Positions 9,474 through 18,305 of a stretch of DNA of 64,000 bases are shown here, piece by piece; position 1 is the stretch's first letter, and each line of letters begins with the position of its first letter. The stretch lies in assembly GCF_003046175.1 (NCBI RefSeq), contig NZ_PZZM01000001.1:1869001-1933000 (forward strand). Direction: 5' to 3'. The position numbers and the translations under genes are program-made. This DNA is from Bosea sp. 124. GTDB taxonomy: Bacteria; Pseudomonadota; Alphaproteobacteria; Rhizobiales; Beijerinckiaceae. The notes beneath the pieces are model-generated. The model did no database searches, was not told the DNA's origin, and saw only the letters and a list, made by a program, of their open reading frames with translations.

Positions 9474-11030
9474 ATGATCTCCTCGCTCTTTCATCTCGCC
9501 CGCACAGCCCGCGTCGGCTTCGTGCTGGCGCGCGAGGGCGCGCTCGCGCTGGTCGATCCCTCGGTGCTGCCGCCACTGGCGCGCGGGCTGATCCGGCTCG
9601 GACGGCTGATCGAGCGGCGTGGTGCCGGGACCTCGGCGACGCGGCTGGCGACCGCGCTGACGCGGCTCGGGCCATCCTATGTGAAGTTCGGGCAGTTTTT
9701 GGCGACGCGTCCCGATGTCGTCGGCATGCGGATCGCATCCGATCTTTCGGCGCTGCAGGACCGGATGCCGCCCTTCCCGATGGCGCAGGCGCGGGCCATC
9801 GTCGAGGCCGCGCATGGGCAGCCGCTGGCGGCGATCTTCCCCGAATTCAGCGAGCCGGTCGCGGCGGCGTCCATTGCTCAGGTGCATCGCGCCCGGCTGA
9901 AGGACGGCCGCGAGGTCGCGGTCAAGATCCTGCGGCCGGGCATCCGCGACCGCTTCCATCGCGATCTGGGCGCGATGCGCTTCGGCGCCGAGCTGGCGGA
10001 GAGCCGCTCCGCCGAGGCGCGCCGCCTTCGCTTCACCGGCGTGGTCGAGACGCTGGCGCGCTCGGTCACGATGGAGATGGATCTGCGGCTTGAGGCCGCC
10101 GCGCTGTCCGAATTCGCCGAGAACACCAAGGACGATGCCGATTTCCGCGTGCCCGAGCCCGATTGGCAGCTCACCGCGCGCGAGATGCTGGTCGACGAGT
10201 GGATCGACGGCGTTCGCCTCTCCGACATCGAGGGCCTGCGCGCGGCCGGCCACGACCTGCCGGCACTCGGGCGCAACGTCATCCAGTCCTTCCTGAAGCA
10301 TGCGATCCGCGACGGCTTCTTCCACGCCGACATGCATCCCGGAAACCTGTTCGTCGATGCGCAGGGCCGGCTGGTCGCGGTCGATGGCGGCATCATGGGC
10401 CGGCTCGGCCTGAAGGAACGGCGTTTCCTCGCCGAGATCCTGCTCGGCTTCATCACGCGCGACTACCGTCGCGTGGCGGAGGTGCATTTCGAAGCCGGCT
10501 ATGTGCCGGGCCATCACGCGGTCGAGGATTTCGCCCAGGCGATCCGCGCCGTGGGCGAGCCGATCCACGACAGGAGCGCCGACCAGATTTCGATGGCGAA
10601 GGTTCTGACGCTGCTCTTCGAGATCACCGGCATGTTCGACATGGCGACCCGGACCGAGCTCGTCATGCTGCAGAAGACGATGGTGGTGGTCGAGGGCGTG
10701 GCGCGGACGCTCGACCCGCATCTCGACATGTGGACGACGGCCGAGCCCGTCGTGCGCGACTGGATCGCCCGCAATCTCGGCCCGCTCGGGCGGATCGAGG
10801 AGGCGGGCCGGGGTGCCGGCTCGCTGCTGGGGAGCCTCTCCCGCCTGCCCGAGACGATCGGCCGGGCCGAGCGCGTGCTCGGCCAGCTCGAGGATGCCTC
10901 GCGCCACGGCTTCTCGCTCGACGAGCGCAGCGTCGCTGCGATCGGCCGGGCCGAAGCCCAGCGCAACCGCTGGGGCAACTGGGCTCTCTGGGTGATCGCG
11001 GGGCTGATCGCCTGGGCAGTGCTGAGCTGA
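9474..11030 (+). CDS. ubiB: Ubiquinone biosynthesis protein UbiB (ABC1 kinase family)
   Basis: UbiB is a membrane-associated atypical kinase/ATPase needed for ubiquinone synthesis. The 518-residue product shows the family-specific KxGQ motif (YVKFGQFL), the alanine-rich nucleotide loop VAAASIAQVHRA, the ATP lysine in EVAVKILRPG, the catalytic loop FHADMHPGN and the metal motif VDGGIMG. Two hydrophobic helices at the extreme C-terminus (WALWVIAGLIAWAVLS) anchor it. Its ATG at 9474 comes 11 bases after the palindrome that separates it from ubiE. Confidence 0.95.
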   Translation: MISSLFHLARTARVGFVLAREGALALVDPSVLPPLARGLIRLGRLIERRGAGTSATRLATALTRLGPSYVKFGQFLATRPDVVGMRIASDLSALQDRMPPFPMAQARAIVEAAHGQPLAAIFPEFSEPVAAASIAQVHRARLKDGREVAVKILRPGIRDRFHRDLGAMRFGAELAESRSAEARRLRFTGVVETLARSVTMEMDLRLEAAALSEFAENTKDDADFRVPEPDWQLTAREMLVDEWIDGVRLSDIEGLRAAGHDLPALGRNVIQSFLKHAIRDGFFHADMHPGNLFVDAQGRLVAVDGGIMGRLGLKERRFLAEILLGFITRDYRRVAEVHFEAGYVPGHHAVEDFAQAIRAVGEPIHDRSADQISMAKVLTLLFEITGMFDMATRTELVMLQKTMVVVEGVARTLDPHLDMWTTAEPVVRDWIARNLGPLGRIEEAGRGAGSLLGSLSRLPETIGRAERVLGQLEDASRHGFSLDERSVAAIGRAEAQRNRWGNWALWVIAGLIAWAVLS

Positions 11031-11043
11031 GGCGCCACAGCCC

Positions 11044-11071
11044 TCATGCTCGGGCTTGATCCGAGCATCTC
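11044..11071. repeat. Single REP-like arm after ubiB
   Basis: This 28-base segment matches the left arm of the 9385-9463 element at nearly every position (CTCGGGCTTGATCCGAGCAT here) and is itself a hairpin, GCTCGG-N7-CCGAGC. It starts 14 bases beyond the ubiB stop codon, where it could stabilise the transcript end. Confidence 0.65.
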
Positions 11072-11158
11072 ATGACGAAGCCGGCGCCTATGCCGGCGTC
11101 TTCTCCTGCCAGAGATTCCCGGGGCGCCACTCCGCTTCGCCCGAGAACGACGCGCACT

Positions 11159-11590
11159 TCACCCGCAATTCGCCTGCTCGGCCGGCATATCGGCGCCGAC
11201 CATCCAGTTGGTGCCGAAACGGTCGCGCAGCATGCCGAAGCGCGGCGACCAGAAGGTTTCCGCCATCGGCATCTGGACCGTCGCGCCCTCCGACAAGGCA
11301 GCGAAGATGCGTTCGGCCTCGGCGATCTCCGGGACGTTGACCGAGACCGACACGCTGCGCATCGGGCCGTCGCTGCGATCGGGCGGCGCGTCGGAGGCCA
11401 TCAGCATCTGGCCCTCGATCTCCAGGCAGGCATGCAGGATCTTGTCGACCCAATCCGGCGAGACATGCGCCTCGGCGGGCGTGCCCCTGTGGTCCATCAT
11501 CGCCGTCAGCTTTCCACCGAGCACGGTCTGGTAAAGCGTGAAGGCCTCGCGGCAATTCCCGTCGAACATCAGATAGGTGGAGAGCTTCAT
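11159..11590 (-). CDS. VOC-superfamily protein, PhnB-like
   Basis: A 143-residue protein of the glyoxalase/dioxygenase-like (VOC) fold in the PhnB/3-demethylubiquinone-methyltransferase-like group. The start YLMFDGNCREAFTLYQTVLGGKL and the end GMLRDRFGTNWMVG are hallmarks of that family; the substrate is unknown. The ATG at 11590 has a strong AAGGAGG ribosome-binding site. It is the last gene of a three-gene minus-strand set (SRPBCC, DUF1579, VOC); such sets commonly travel with an ArsR regulator, and an ArsR-like operator precedes the first gene. Confidence 0.85.
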   Translation of the reverse strand: MKLSTYLMFDGNCREAFTLYQTVLGGKLTAMMDHRGTPAEAHVSPDWVDKILHACLEIEGQMLMASDAPPDRSDGPMRSVSVSVNVPEIAEAERIFAALSEGATVQMPMAETFWSPRFGMLRDRFGTNWMVGADMPAEQANCG

Positions 11591-11636
11591 CGTTATCCTC
11601 CTTGGATCGGCAGGCGTCGGATCGGCAGACGTCGCG

Positions 11637-12119
11637 TCAGGCCTTGCGGCGGTAGTGCGCGGTCATGAATTCGGTCCAGCCGCCGTTCCCGTCGGGGGTG
11701 TAGGAGGACAGGATGCGATGATCGGGGGCGACCATCGTGATGACGTCTCGATAGGGGATGATCGCGCCGTCGCCGGCCATGTTCGGCCCGGCGCTGTCGA
11801 GCGTCAGGACCTTGCCGGTCTCGTCGAGAGCGCCGTCATAAAGCCAGAGATGCGTCATCATCGAGCCGACGAAGCTGCCGACGAAGCGCCCCTTGGCCGG
11901 ATCGAAACCGAGCGTCATCAAGGTCTTGCCCGTCGTGCCGTCGGGCATTTCGCCTTCGCCCTCGCCAAGCGTCCAGAGGCCGCCGAGCGAGCGCACGCTC
12001 TCCTTGCCCTTCGATTTCTGACGAGGCTGGTTGGGCCCCATCACGCAGTCTATTTCCGCGGTCCATTCGCCGACGAGCTGATGCAGCCAGTCGTGTTCTT
12101 TCTGCGGTTTTGCGAACAT
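11637..12119 (-). CDS. DUF1579 family protein
   Basis: 160 residues. HDWLHQLVGEWTAEI near the start and the beta-rich remainder ending in WTEFMTAHYRRKA match DUF1579, a lipocalin-like fold of unknown function. No signal peptide or membrane segment is visible, so it should be cytoplasmic. The ATG at 12119 follows a GGAGGA element. It lies between the SRPBCC and VOC genes with gaps of 43 and 46 bases, consistent with a single transcript. Function cannot be inferred beyond likely binding of a small hydrophobic ligand. Confidence 0.8.
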   Translation of the reverse strand: MFAKPQKEHDWLHQLVGEWTAEIDCVMGPNQPRQKSKGKESVRSLGGLWTLGEGEGEMPDGTTGKTLMTLGFDPAKGRFVGSFVGSMMTHLWLYDGALDETGKVLTLDSAGPNMAGDGAIIPYRDVITMVAPDHRILSSYTPDGNGGWTEFMTAHYRRKA

Positions 12120-12162
12120 GGGCCTATGCTCCTCCTTGCTGATGATTGCTTTTACGAGCCCT

Positions 12163-12714
12163 TCAGACCGGCCGTTCGGCTGTGGCCTTCATGGCCGCGA
12201 GTCCGGCTTCGAAGTCACCGCCGACCATCCTGTCCATGTTCATGAAGACGTGGATGATCTTGCCGATGAAGGGCGTCGGCCCGGTCATCGTCCAGGTGAC
12301 GGTCGTCGCGGTCGCCGCACCCGGACCCTGAGGCTGTAGGGCAAAGACGGCCATGTTGTGGGCCTCGAACGGCGCCAGGAAATCGAGCTTGAGCGCCACC
12401 CTGGACGGTGCCGCCTCGACGATCTCCATGGTGCCGCGCCCGACATTCTTGTCGCCGTCCCAGGCATAGCGCGCGCCGACCCCACTTTCGGGGCCAGTGA
12501 CACTGCGCTTCATCGCCGGGTCCTTCTTCTCCCAGGGTGACCAGTCGCCCCAGGCCCTGAAATCGGCGATCAGCGGATAAACCCGCTCCGGCGGTGCATT
12601 GACGACGATGGAGCGCTGAACCTGGAAGCTGTCCGGCTTCATCGCCGCGAGGATCAGCACGGCGGCGATCGCGATGGCGACGCAGCCTGCGAGGCTGAAC
12701 AGAACGGTCTTCAT
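12163..12714 (-). CDS. SRPBCC family protein (polyketide cyclase-like), membrane-anchored
   Basis: 183 residues. An N-terminal hydrophobic segment (about residues 4-24, ending near AAMKPD) serves as membrane anchor or signal. The rest fits the START/Bet v1-like SRPBCC fold: VQRSIVVNAPPERVYPLIADF, WSPWEKKDPAM and a C-terminal helix (GGDFEAGLAAMKATAE). Such proteins bind hydrophobic ligands. It is the first gene of the operon with DUF1579 and VOC proteins, and a palindrome resembling an ArsR-family operator lies 48-71 bases upstream. Confidence 0.82.
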   Translation of the reverse strand: MKTVLFSLAGCVAIAIAAVLILAAMKPDSFQVQRSIVVNAPPERVYPLIADFRAWGDWSPWEKKDPAMKRSVTGPESGVGARYAWDGDKNVGRGTMEIVEAAPSRVALKLDFLAPFEAHNMAVFALQPQGPGAATATTVTWTMTGPTPFIGKIIHVFMNMDRMVGGDFEAGLAAMKATAERPV

Positions 12715-12761
12715 CGCATTGCCCTCGCTCCAAGGCGCGCAGAACCCTCCCGGGTCGCACG

Positions 12762-12785
12762 TTACTTAACTTATCGGTTTAGTAA
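12762..12785. promoter_or_regulatory. ArsR-family-like operator palindrome
   Basis: TTACTTAAC (12762-12770) and GTTTAGTAA (12777-12785) are inverted repeats with one mismatch, spaced by six bases. The site is upstream of the SRPBCC-DUF1579-VOC operon and AT-rich in a GC-rich setting. ArsR/SmtB regulators typically bind such imperfect 12-2-12 or 9-6-9 palindromes, and SRPBCC/VOC/DUF1579 genes are often under ArsR control. No arsR gene is adjacent, so the regulator would be encoded elsewhere. Confidence 0.55.
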
Positions 12786-12892
12786 AAGAGCGCCTTGGCC
12801 GAGTCAACCCGCAGGCCCTGTCAGAAACCGGCAGTTGTCACGCGGTCGATGCCGCGGCTAAAGCTCGACCGAACGAAAGGACGCGCTCGCCC

Positions 12893-14347
12893 ATGACGTT
12901 CGAGACCGCCGCCAGCCCCGCCGCCGCCGTCGACCGGCTCGAGACGCTCTATGCGCAGGCACGGGCGGCGCTGCGCGACGATCTGCAGCGCTTCTTCGTG
13001 ACCGGGCAGGCGCCGACCGCGGAGGAGCGGGCGCGCTATCGCTATCCGCTGCTGCGCGTCACCTACGAACCCTCGAAGCTGCCCGCCGCAACGCGGCGCG
13101 GCTATGCCAAATTCGCCGCTCCCGGGGTCTACTCGACCACGGTGACGCAGCCGGCCGAGTTCCGGAGCTACCTGCTCGACCAACTCCAGCCGCTGGTCGA
13201 GGAATATGGCGCGACGATCGAGACCGGCGTCAGTCCGCAGGAAATCCCCTATCCCTACGCGCTCGACGGGGGAGACGAGCTCGGGCGCGGCAAAGCCACC
13301 GCCGCGGAACTCGCGCGCCATTTCCCGACGCCGCTGCTCTCGCTCGTCGGCGACGAGATCGCCGACGGTACTTTCGACATCGTCGAGGGCGAGCCACGGC
13401 CGCTGTCGCTGTTCGACGCCGTGCGGGTCGATTATTCGCTCAGGCGGCTGGTGCATTACACCGGCACGGACTGGCGCGCGGTGCAGCCCTGGGTGCTGCT
13501 GACCAACTACCACCGCTATGTCGACCAGTTCGTGCGGCTGGCCCTGGCCGAGATCGAGGCCGGCACGGCGCTGGCGCTGGTGACGCCGGGCGGCATCCGG
13601 ATCGAGCGCGACGGCATCGACGTCAGCGCGGCCGAACGGGTGATGGCAGCGCCCTGGCACCGCTTCCAGATGCCGGCCTACCACCTGATCCGCGAGAACG
13701 GCGACGGCGTCACGTTGGTCAATATCGGCGTCGGCCCCTCCAACGCCAAGAACATCACCGACCATCTCGCTGTGCTCAGGCCGAATTGCTGGCTGATGGT
13801 CGGCCATTGCGGCGGCCTGCGCCAGACGCAGATCATCGGCGACTACGTGCTGGCCCATGCCTATCTCAGGCAGGACGGCATCCTCGACGAACTGGTGCCG
13901 CCAGACATTCCGATCCCGGCGCTGGCGGAGGTGCAGGTCGCGCTCCAGCAGGCCGCCGCCGACGTCACCGGCGAAAAGGGCGAGCAGTTGAAGAACCGGC
14001 TGCGCACCGGCACCGTCGTGACGCAGGACGACCGCAACTGGGAGCTGCGCTGGACCAAGGAGCGCCGCCGGATCAACCTGTCGCGCGCCATCGCCGTCGA
14101 TATGGAATCCGGCACGATCGCCGCGCAGGGCTACCGCCTGCGCGTGCCGTACGGCACGCTGCTCTGCGTCTCCGACAAGCCGCTCCACGGCGAGATCAAG
14201 TTGCCCGGTGCCGCCAACGCCTTCTATGAGCGCGCCGTCAGCGAGCATCTCAGGATCGGGCTCGCGGCGCTGGAGAAGCTGAAGGAGGCCGGCGCAACGA
14301 TCCATTCCCGCAAACTGCGCAGCTTCGACGAGCCGCCATTCCGATAG
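12893..14347 (+). CDS. amn: AMP nucleosidase
   Basis: Amn hydrolyses AMP to adenine and ribose 5-phosphate, adjusting the adenylate pool. The 484-residue product has the N-terminal AMP-nucleosidase domain (RYRYPLLRVTYEP, TTVTQPAEFRSYLL) and a C-terminal nucleoside-phosphorylase-fold domain with NIGVGPSNAKNITDHLAVLRP, VGHCGGLR and the AVDMESGTIAAQG nucleoside-binding segment. Length matches the E. coli enzyme. It stands alone on the plus strand, 81 bases before polA. Confidence 0.95.
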   Translation: MTFETAASPAAAVDRLETLYAQARAALRDDLQRFFVTGQAPTAEERARYRYPLLRVTYEPSKLPAATRRGYAKFAAPGVYSTTVTQPAEFRSYLLDQLQPLVEEYGATIETGVSPQEIPYPYALDGGDELGRGKATAAELARHFPTPLLSLVGDEIADGTFDIVEGEPRPLSLFDAVRVDYSLRRLVHYTGTDWRAVQPWVLLTNYHRYVDQFVRLALAEIEAGTALALVTPGGIRIERDGIDVSAAERVMAAPWHRFQMPAYHLIRENGDGVTLVNIGVGPSNAKNITDHLAVLRPNCWLMVGHCGGLRQTQIIGDYVLAHAYLRQDGILDELVPPDIPIPALAEVQVALQQAAADVTGEKGEQLKNRLRTGTVVTQDDRNWELRWTKERRRINLSRAIAVDMESGTIAAQGYRLRVPYGTLLCVSDKPLHGEIKLPGAANAFYERAVSEHLRIGLAALEKLKEAGATIHSRKLRSFDEPPFR

Positions 14348-14428
14348 GGCATCGCTCCTGACAGCTTCTTGCGAATCGCCGCCTCCCCCCGATGGACCGC
14401 CCGGCGCCGCCCGCTTATGGTCCGCGCC

Positions 14429-17400
14429 ATGAGCGAGACAGCCCAGACCACCGCCGCCCCCGCGCTGAAGCCCGGCGACCATCTCTTCCTGGTCGACGGC
14501 TCGAATTTCATCTTCCGCGCCTATTTCCAGTCGATCAACCAGGACCGGAAATACAACGCCCGTTCCGACGGGTTGCCTTCCGGCGCGGTCCGACTGTTTA
14601 CGACCAAGCTGTTCCAGTTCGTCCGCGAGGGCGTGCTCGGCGTGAAGCCGACGCATCTCGCTATCGTCTTCGACAAGTCGGAGAACTCGTTCCGCAAGGC
14701 GATCTACCCCGCCTACAAGGGCAACCGCTCCGACCCGCCGCCCGATCTCATTCCGCAATTCCCGCTGATGCGCGAGGCCGTGCGGGCCTTCGGGCTGCTG
14801 CCGGTCGAGCAGGACGTCTACGAGGCCGACGACCTGATCGCGACCTATGCGAAGCAGGCGCGCGAGGCCGGCGCGGACGTGCTGATCGTCTCCGCCGACA
14901 AGGATCTGATGCAGCTCGTGGGGCCGGGCGTGGCGATGTACGACCCCGCCTCGGGCGATGCGAAGAAGGGTGCCGGTTTCCGGCCCGAACGCCGGATCGG
15001 CGAGCCCGAGGTAGTCGAATATTTCGGGGTGACGCCGGACAAGGTCACCGATGTGCAGGCGCTCGCGGGCGACGCCACCGACAACGTGCCCGGCGCGCCC
15101 GGCATCGGCATCAAGACGGCGGCCCAGCTCATCGGCGAGTACGGCGATCTCGACACGCTGCTGGCGCGGGCCGGCGAGATCAAGCAGCCCAAGCGCCGCG
15201 AAACCCTGACCAACCCCGAGATCGTCGAGAAGATTCGCATCTCGCACAAGCTCGTGACGCTGGTCGACGATGTCGACGTCGAGACGCCGCTGTCGCATTT
15301 GACGCTCGGCCAGCCCGACCCAGTGAAGCTCGTCGCCTTCCTGAAGGCGATGGAGTTCACCACCATCACCAAGCGCGTCGGCGAAGCCTATGACGCAGAT
15401 GTCGCCGCGATCGATGCCGACGAGGCGCTGGCTCCGGGCGGCGCCCGCGCGGCTGAGCTGAAGGCGCTCTATGCCGCGCTGGATGAAAATGTAGGGCAGC
15501 CGACGCTGTCCGAGGCCGCGAGCGCAGCCGTCACACAGCCGACAACACCGGATGGCGATGGCTGGCTCAAGCCTGCCGATCTCGCCGCCTTCCGCAAGAA
15601 CGCGGCGGTCGCCGCCAAGATCGATCGCTCGGCTTATGAATGCGTGCGCAATCTCGCGACGCTGAAGCGCTGGGTCGAGCGCGCCTATGCGGCCGGCCAT
15701 GTCGCGCTCGACACCGAGACCAATTCGCTCGACGCGATGCAGGCCGATCTGGTCGGTATTTCGCTGGCGGTTGCGCCCGGCGAGGCCTGCTACATTCCGC
15801 TGCAACATCGCGGCGGCACCGATCTGTTCGGCGAAGGCACGCTGGAGGGCCAGATTCCCTTGACCGATGCGGTCGCGGTGCTGAAGCCCCTGCTGGCCGA
15901 TGCGGGCGTGCTCAAGATCGGCCAGAACCTCAAATACGACCTGCTGATCCTGCGGCGGCACGGGCTGGAGGTGTCCCCGATCGAGGACACCATGCTGATC
16001 TCCTATGCGCTCGATGCCGGCAACAACAATCACGGCATGGACCGGCTCTCGGAGCTGCATCTCGGCCATGAGACGATTCCGTTCAGCCAGGTCGCCGGCA
16101 CCGGCAAGTCGCGGGTCATCTTCGACAAGGTCGCGCTCGACAAGGCAACGGACTACGCCGCCGAAGATGCCGACGTGACGCTGCGGCTCTGGCAGGTGCT
16201 GAAGCCGCGCCTCGCAGCCGAGGGCCGGACCACCGTCTACGAGACGCTGGAGCGTCCGCTGATCGCCGTGCTGGCCCGGATGGAGGCGCGCGGCATCGCC
16301 ATCGACCGGCAGATCCTGTCGCGGCTCTCGGGTGATTTCGCGCAAAGCCTCGCCCGGCTGGAAGACGAGATCTACGAGATCGCCGGCGAGAAGTTCACGA
16401 TCGGCTCCCCCAAGCAGCTCGGCGACATCCTGTTCGGCAAGATGGGGCTCTCGGGCGCCAAGAAGACCGCCACGGGCCAATGGGCGACCGGAGCGGGCGT
16501 GCTCGAGGACCTGGCCGAGCAGGGCCACCCGCTGCCCTCCAAGATCCTGGAATGGCGCCAGCTCGCCAAGCTGAAATCGACCTATACCGACTCGCTGCCG
16601 ACCTATGTAAACCCGCAGACCCAGCGCGTTCACACGTCCTACGCTCTGGCGGCGACGACGACGGGCCGGCTCTCATCGTCAGAGCCGAACCTGCAGAACA
16701 TCCCGATCCGCACCGAGGCCGGGCGCAAGATCAGGACGGCCTTCATCCCGGAAAAGGGCTACAAGCTGGTCTCGGCCGACTACAGCCAGATCGAATTGCG
16801 CCTGCTCGCCCATATCGCGGAGATCCCGCAGCTTCGGCAGGCCTTCGCGGATGGCATCGACATCCATGCGATGACGGCGTCCGAGATGTTCGGCGTGCCG
16901 GTCCAGGGCATGCCGAGCGAGGTGCGCCGCCGCGCCAAGGCGATCAATTTCGGCATCATCTACGGCATTTCGGCCTTCGGTCTGGCGAACCAGCTCGGCA
17001 TCGGCCGCGAGGAGGCGAGCGCCTATATCCGCAAATATTTCGAGCGCTTTCCCGGCATCCGCGACTACATGGACCAGACCAAGACCTTCGTGCGCGCCAA
17101 TGGCCATGTCGAGACGATCTTCGGACGAATCTGCCATTTCCCGGCCGTCGCGTCGAAGAACCCGTCCGAGCGCGCCTTTGTCGAGCGACAGGCGATCAAC
17201 GCGCCGATCCAGGGCTCGGCCGCCGACATCATCCGCCGCGCCATGATCCGGATGGAAGGCGCGCTGGAAGCGGCCAAGCTCGATGTCCGCATGCTGCTGC
17301 AGGTCCATGACGAACTGGTCTTCGAGGTGCCGGACGCGCAGGTCGAGGCGGCGCTGCCAGTGATCACGCGGGTTATGGTCGATGCGCCGCATCCGGCGCT

Positions 17401-17464
17401 CCAGCTCAGGGTGCCACTCCAGGTCGACGCGCGCGCGGCCGGCAACTGGGACGAGGCGCACTGA
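14429..17464 (+). CDS. polA: DNA polymerase I
   Basis: Pol I removes RNA primers and fills gaps. The 1011-residue product contains all three domains: N-terminal 5'-3' exonuclease (LFLVDGSNFIFRAYF, EADDLIATYA, SADKDLMQLV), an apparently active 3'-5' proofreading domain around residues 420-600 (DTETNSLD, YAAEDADVTLRLW), and the polymerase domain with motif A SADYSQIELRLLAHI, motif B RRRAKAINFGIIYGIS and motif C LQVHDELVFEV. The ATG at 14429 (MSETAQTT) is preferred to a TTG 60 bases upstream that would add an unconserved tail. The gene lies downstream of amn in the same direction. Confidence 0.97.
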   Translation: MSETAQTTAAPALKPGDHLFLVDGSNFIFRAYFQSINQDRKYNARSDGLPSGAVRLFTTKLFQFVREGVLGVKPTHLAIVFDKSENSFRKAIYPAYKGNRSDPPPDLIPQFPLMREAVRAFGLLPVEQDVYEADDLIATYAKQAREAGADVLIVSADKDLMQLVGPGVAMYDPASGDAKKGAGFRPERRIGEPEVVEYFGVTPDKVTDVQALAGDATDNVPGAPGIGIKTAAQLIGEYGDLDTLLARAGEIKQPKRRETLTNPEIVEKIRISHKLVTLVDDVDVETPLSHLTLGQPDPVKLVAFLKAMEFTTITKRVGEAYDADVAAIDADEALAPGGARAAELKALYAALDENVGQPTLSEAASAAVTQPTTPDGDGWLKPADLAAFRKNAAVAAKIDRSAYECVRNLATLKRWVERAYAAGHVALDTETNSLDAMQADLVGISLAVAPGEACYIPLQHRGGTDLFGEGTLEGQIPLTDAVAVLKPLLADAGVLKIGQNLKYDLLILRRHGLEVSPIEDTMLISYALDAGNNNHGMDRLSELHLGHETIPFSQVAGTGKSRVIFDKVALDKATDYAAEDADVTLRLWQVLKPRLAAEGRTTVYETLERPLIAVLARMEARGIAIDRQILSRLSGDFAQSLARLEDEIYEIAGEKFTIGSPKQLGDILFGKMGLSGAKKTATGQWATGAGVLEDLAEQGHPLPSKILEWRQLAKLKSTYTDSLPTYVNPQTQRVHTSYALAATTTGRLSSSEPNLQNIPIRTEAGRKIRTAFIPEKGYKLVSADYSQIELRLLAHIAEIPQLRQAFADGIDIHAMTASEMFGVPVQGMPSEVRRRAKAINFGIIYGISAFGLANQLGIGREEASAYIRKYFERFPGIRDYMDQTKTFVRANGHVETIFGRICHFPAVASKNPSERAFVERQAINAPIQGSAADIIRRAMIRMEGALEAAKLDVRMLLQVHDELVFEVPDAQVEAALPVITRVMVDAPHPALQLRVPLQVDARAAGNWDEAH

Positions 17465-17502
17465 GGCGCGCGGGCGCGGCAGGACACCGGCAACTTTCCG
17501 GC

Positions 17503-17800
17503 GCGCGGATCGATGCGCCGTTGCTGCTGGCGGCGATCTGGCCCGCAGCCGCCTATTTCGCGATCCATTTGATCGAGGGCAATGCGGTGACCCCGCTTTT
17601 CGTCGGAAGGAGGCTGAGGTCTCGCCCTTCCTGATCTTCATCGGTTTCATCTTGTGGCTCTGGCTATGGGGCCGATCGGCGCGGTCCTCTCGACTCCGAT
17701 GCTGCTCGTTGCCATGGTGGCGCAGGAGGAATTTTCCCGATACCGCGCAGCACAGGCCGAGGAGCAGGCCCTGGAACATGGCCACGAACAGCCCGCCTGA
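17503..17800 (+). pseudogene. AI-2E family transporter, C-terminal remnant with frameshifts
   Basis: Three successive frames on the plus strand rebuild the end of an AI-2E-type permease. Frame 1 (17503-17631) gives AAIWPAAAYFAIHLIEGNAV then TPLFVGRRL and stops at TGA 17632. Frame 2 (about 17610-17690) gives VSPFLIFIGFILWLWLWG. Frame 3 (about 17668-17800) gives GPIGAVLSTPMLLVAMV and a charged tail ending QPA-stop. The HLIEG-x-x-x-TP, GRR-L-x-x-x-P and GPIGA-x-L-x-x-P-ML blocks follow family order. At least two indels break it and the N-terminal two thirds are missing, so it is a decayed gene. Confidence 0.75.
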
Positions 17801-17812
17801 GCCCGTCAGGGC

Positions 17813-17837
17813 GGAACTCACAGCCGCCGGATGCGTT
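17813..17837 (+). promoter_or_regulatory. EcfG-type (general stress response) promoter
   Basis: GGAAC (17813-17817) and CGTT (17834-17837) are separated by 16 bases, matching the alphaproteobacterial EcfG/SigT consensus GGAAC-N16/17-CGTT. The downstream gene at 17936 encodes a YqjD-like protein, a type often controlled by general stress sigma factors. The predicted transcript start would leave a leader of roughly 90 bases. Confidence 0.6.
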
Positions 17838-17935
17838 GCCCCGGGAGATTCGTCCGAAACGCCTCCGCGTTGTCGGCAGCCGCAATTTCACACACACCGT
17901 TCAACCGACATCGATCCCCGTGAAGGACAAGCGAC

Positions 17936-18301
17936 ATGGCCACCAGCACCACCACTTCCGCAAAGCGTCAGGCCGCGGCGTCCGTCAAGCGGGCCAAGGA
18001 TGAGGTCGAAGCCGGGGGCGAGGCCATCGCGACGGAAACGCGCGCGACGGCCGGGCGAGTCAAGCGCGAGGCGGCCGCGATCGAGGAGAGCCTCACCCGC
18101 GGGGCCGAGGATCTCGTCGCCACGGTCAGCGAGCGCCTGCGTTCGGCCGGCGTCGATACCGATCGCATCGTCGATGTCGCCAAGGAGCAGGCCACCGATC
18201 TGCAGCGCATGATCGAAGAGGAAATCCGGGAGCGTCCGCTTCGGGCCCTGGGGTTGGCGGCGGCTGTGGGCCTGTTCGTCGGCTTCCTCTCGGCGCGCTG
18301 A
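17936..18301 (+). CDS. DUF883/YqjD-like membrane-anchored protein
   Basis: 121 residues. The first 95 residues are charged, alanine-rich and helical, with heptad character, and the C-terminus has a single hydrophobic segment (LRALGLAAAVGLFVGFLSAR) preceded by RERP. That RERPLRALGLA-to-GFLSAR ending is the signature of the ElaB/YqjD/DUF883 family, inner-membrane proteins that associate with ribosomes in stationary phase in E. coli. It lies behind an EcfG-type promoter and four bases before the next gene, so the two are co-transcribed. Stress role is inference. Confidence 0.82.
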   Translation: MATSTTTSAKRQAAASVKRAKDEVEAGGEAIATETRATAGRVKREAAAIEESLTRGAEDLVATVSERLRSAGVDTDRIVDVAKEQATDLQRMIEEEIRERPLRALGLAAAVGLFVGFLSAR

Positions 18302-18305
18302 GCCG

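Noticed and set aside
9318..10907. Minus-strand frame containing MVGLDPTISG and DARVKPDHD peptides
   Set aside because: These peptides are the accidental translation of the REP-like palindromes and ubiB antisense, not a gene.
12821..16633. A 1270-codon open frame on the minus strand
   Set aside because: It lies entirely antisense to amn and polA, which are unmistakable; long antisense frames are usual in GC-rich DNA, and its composition (Arg/Asp/Gly/His-rich) has no domain character.
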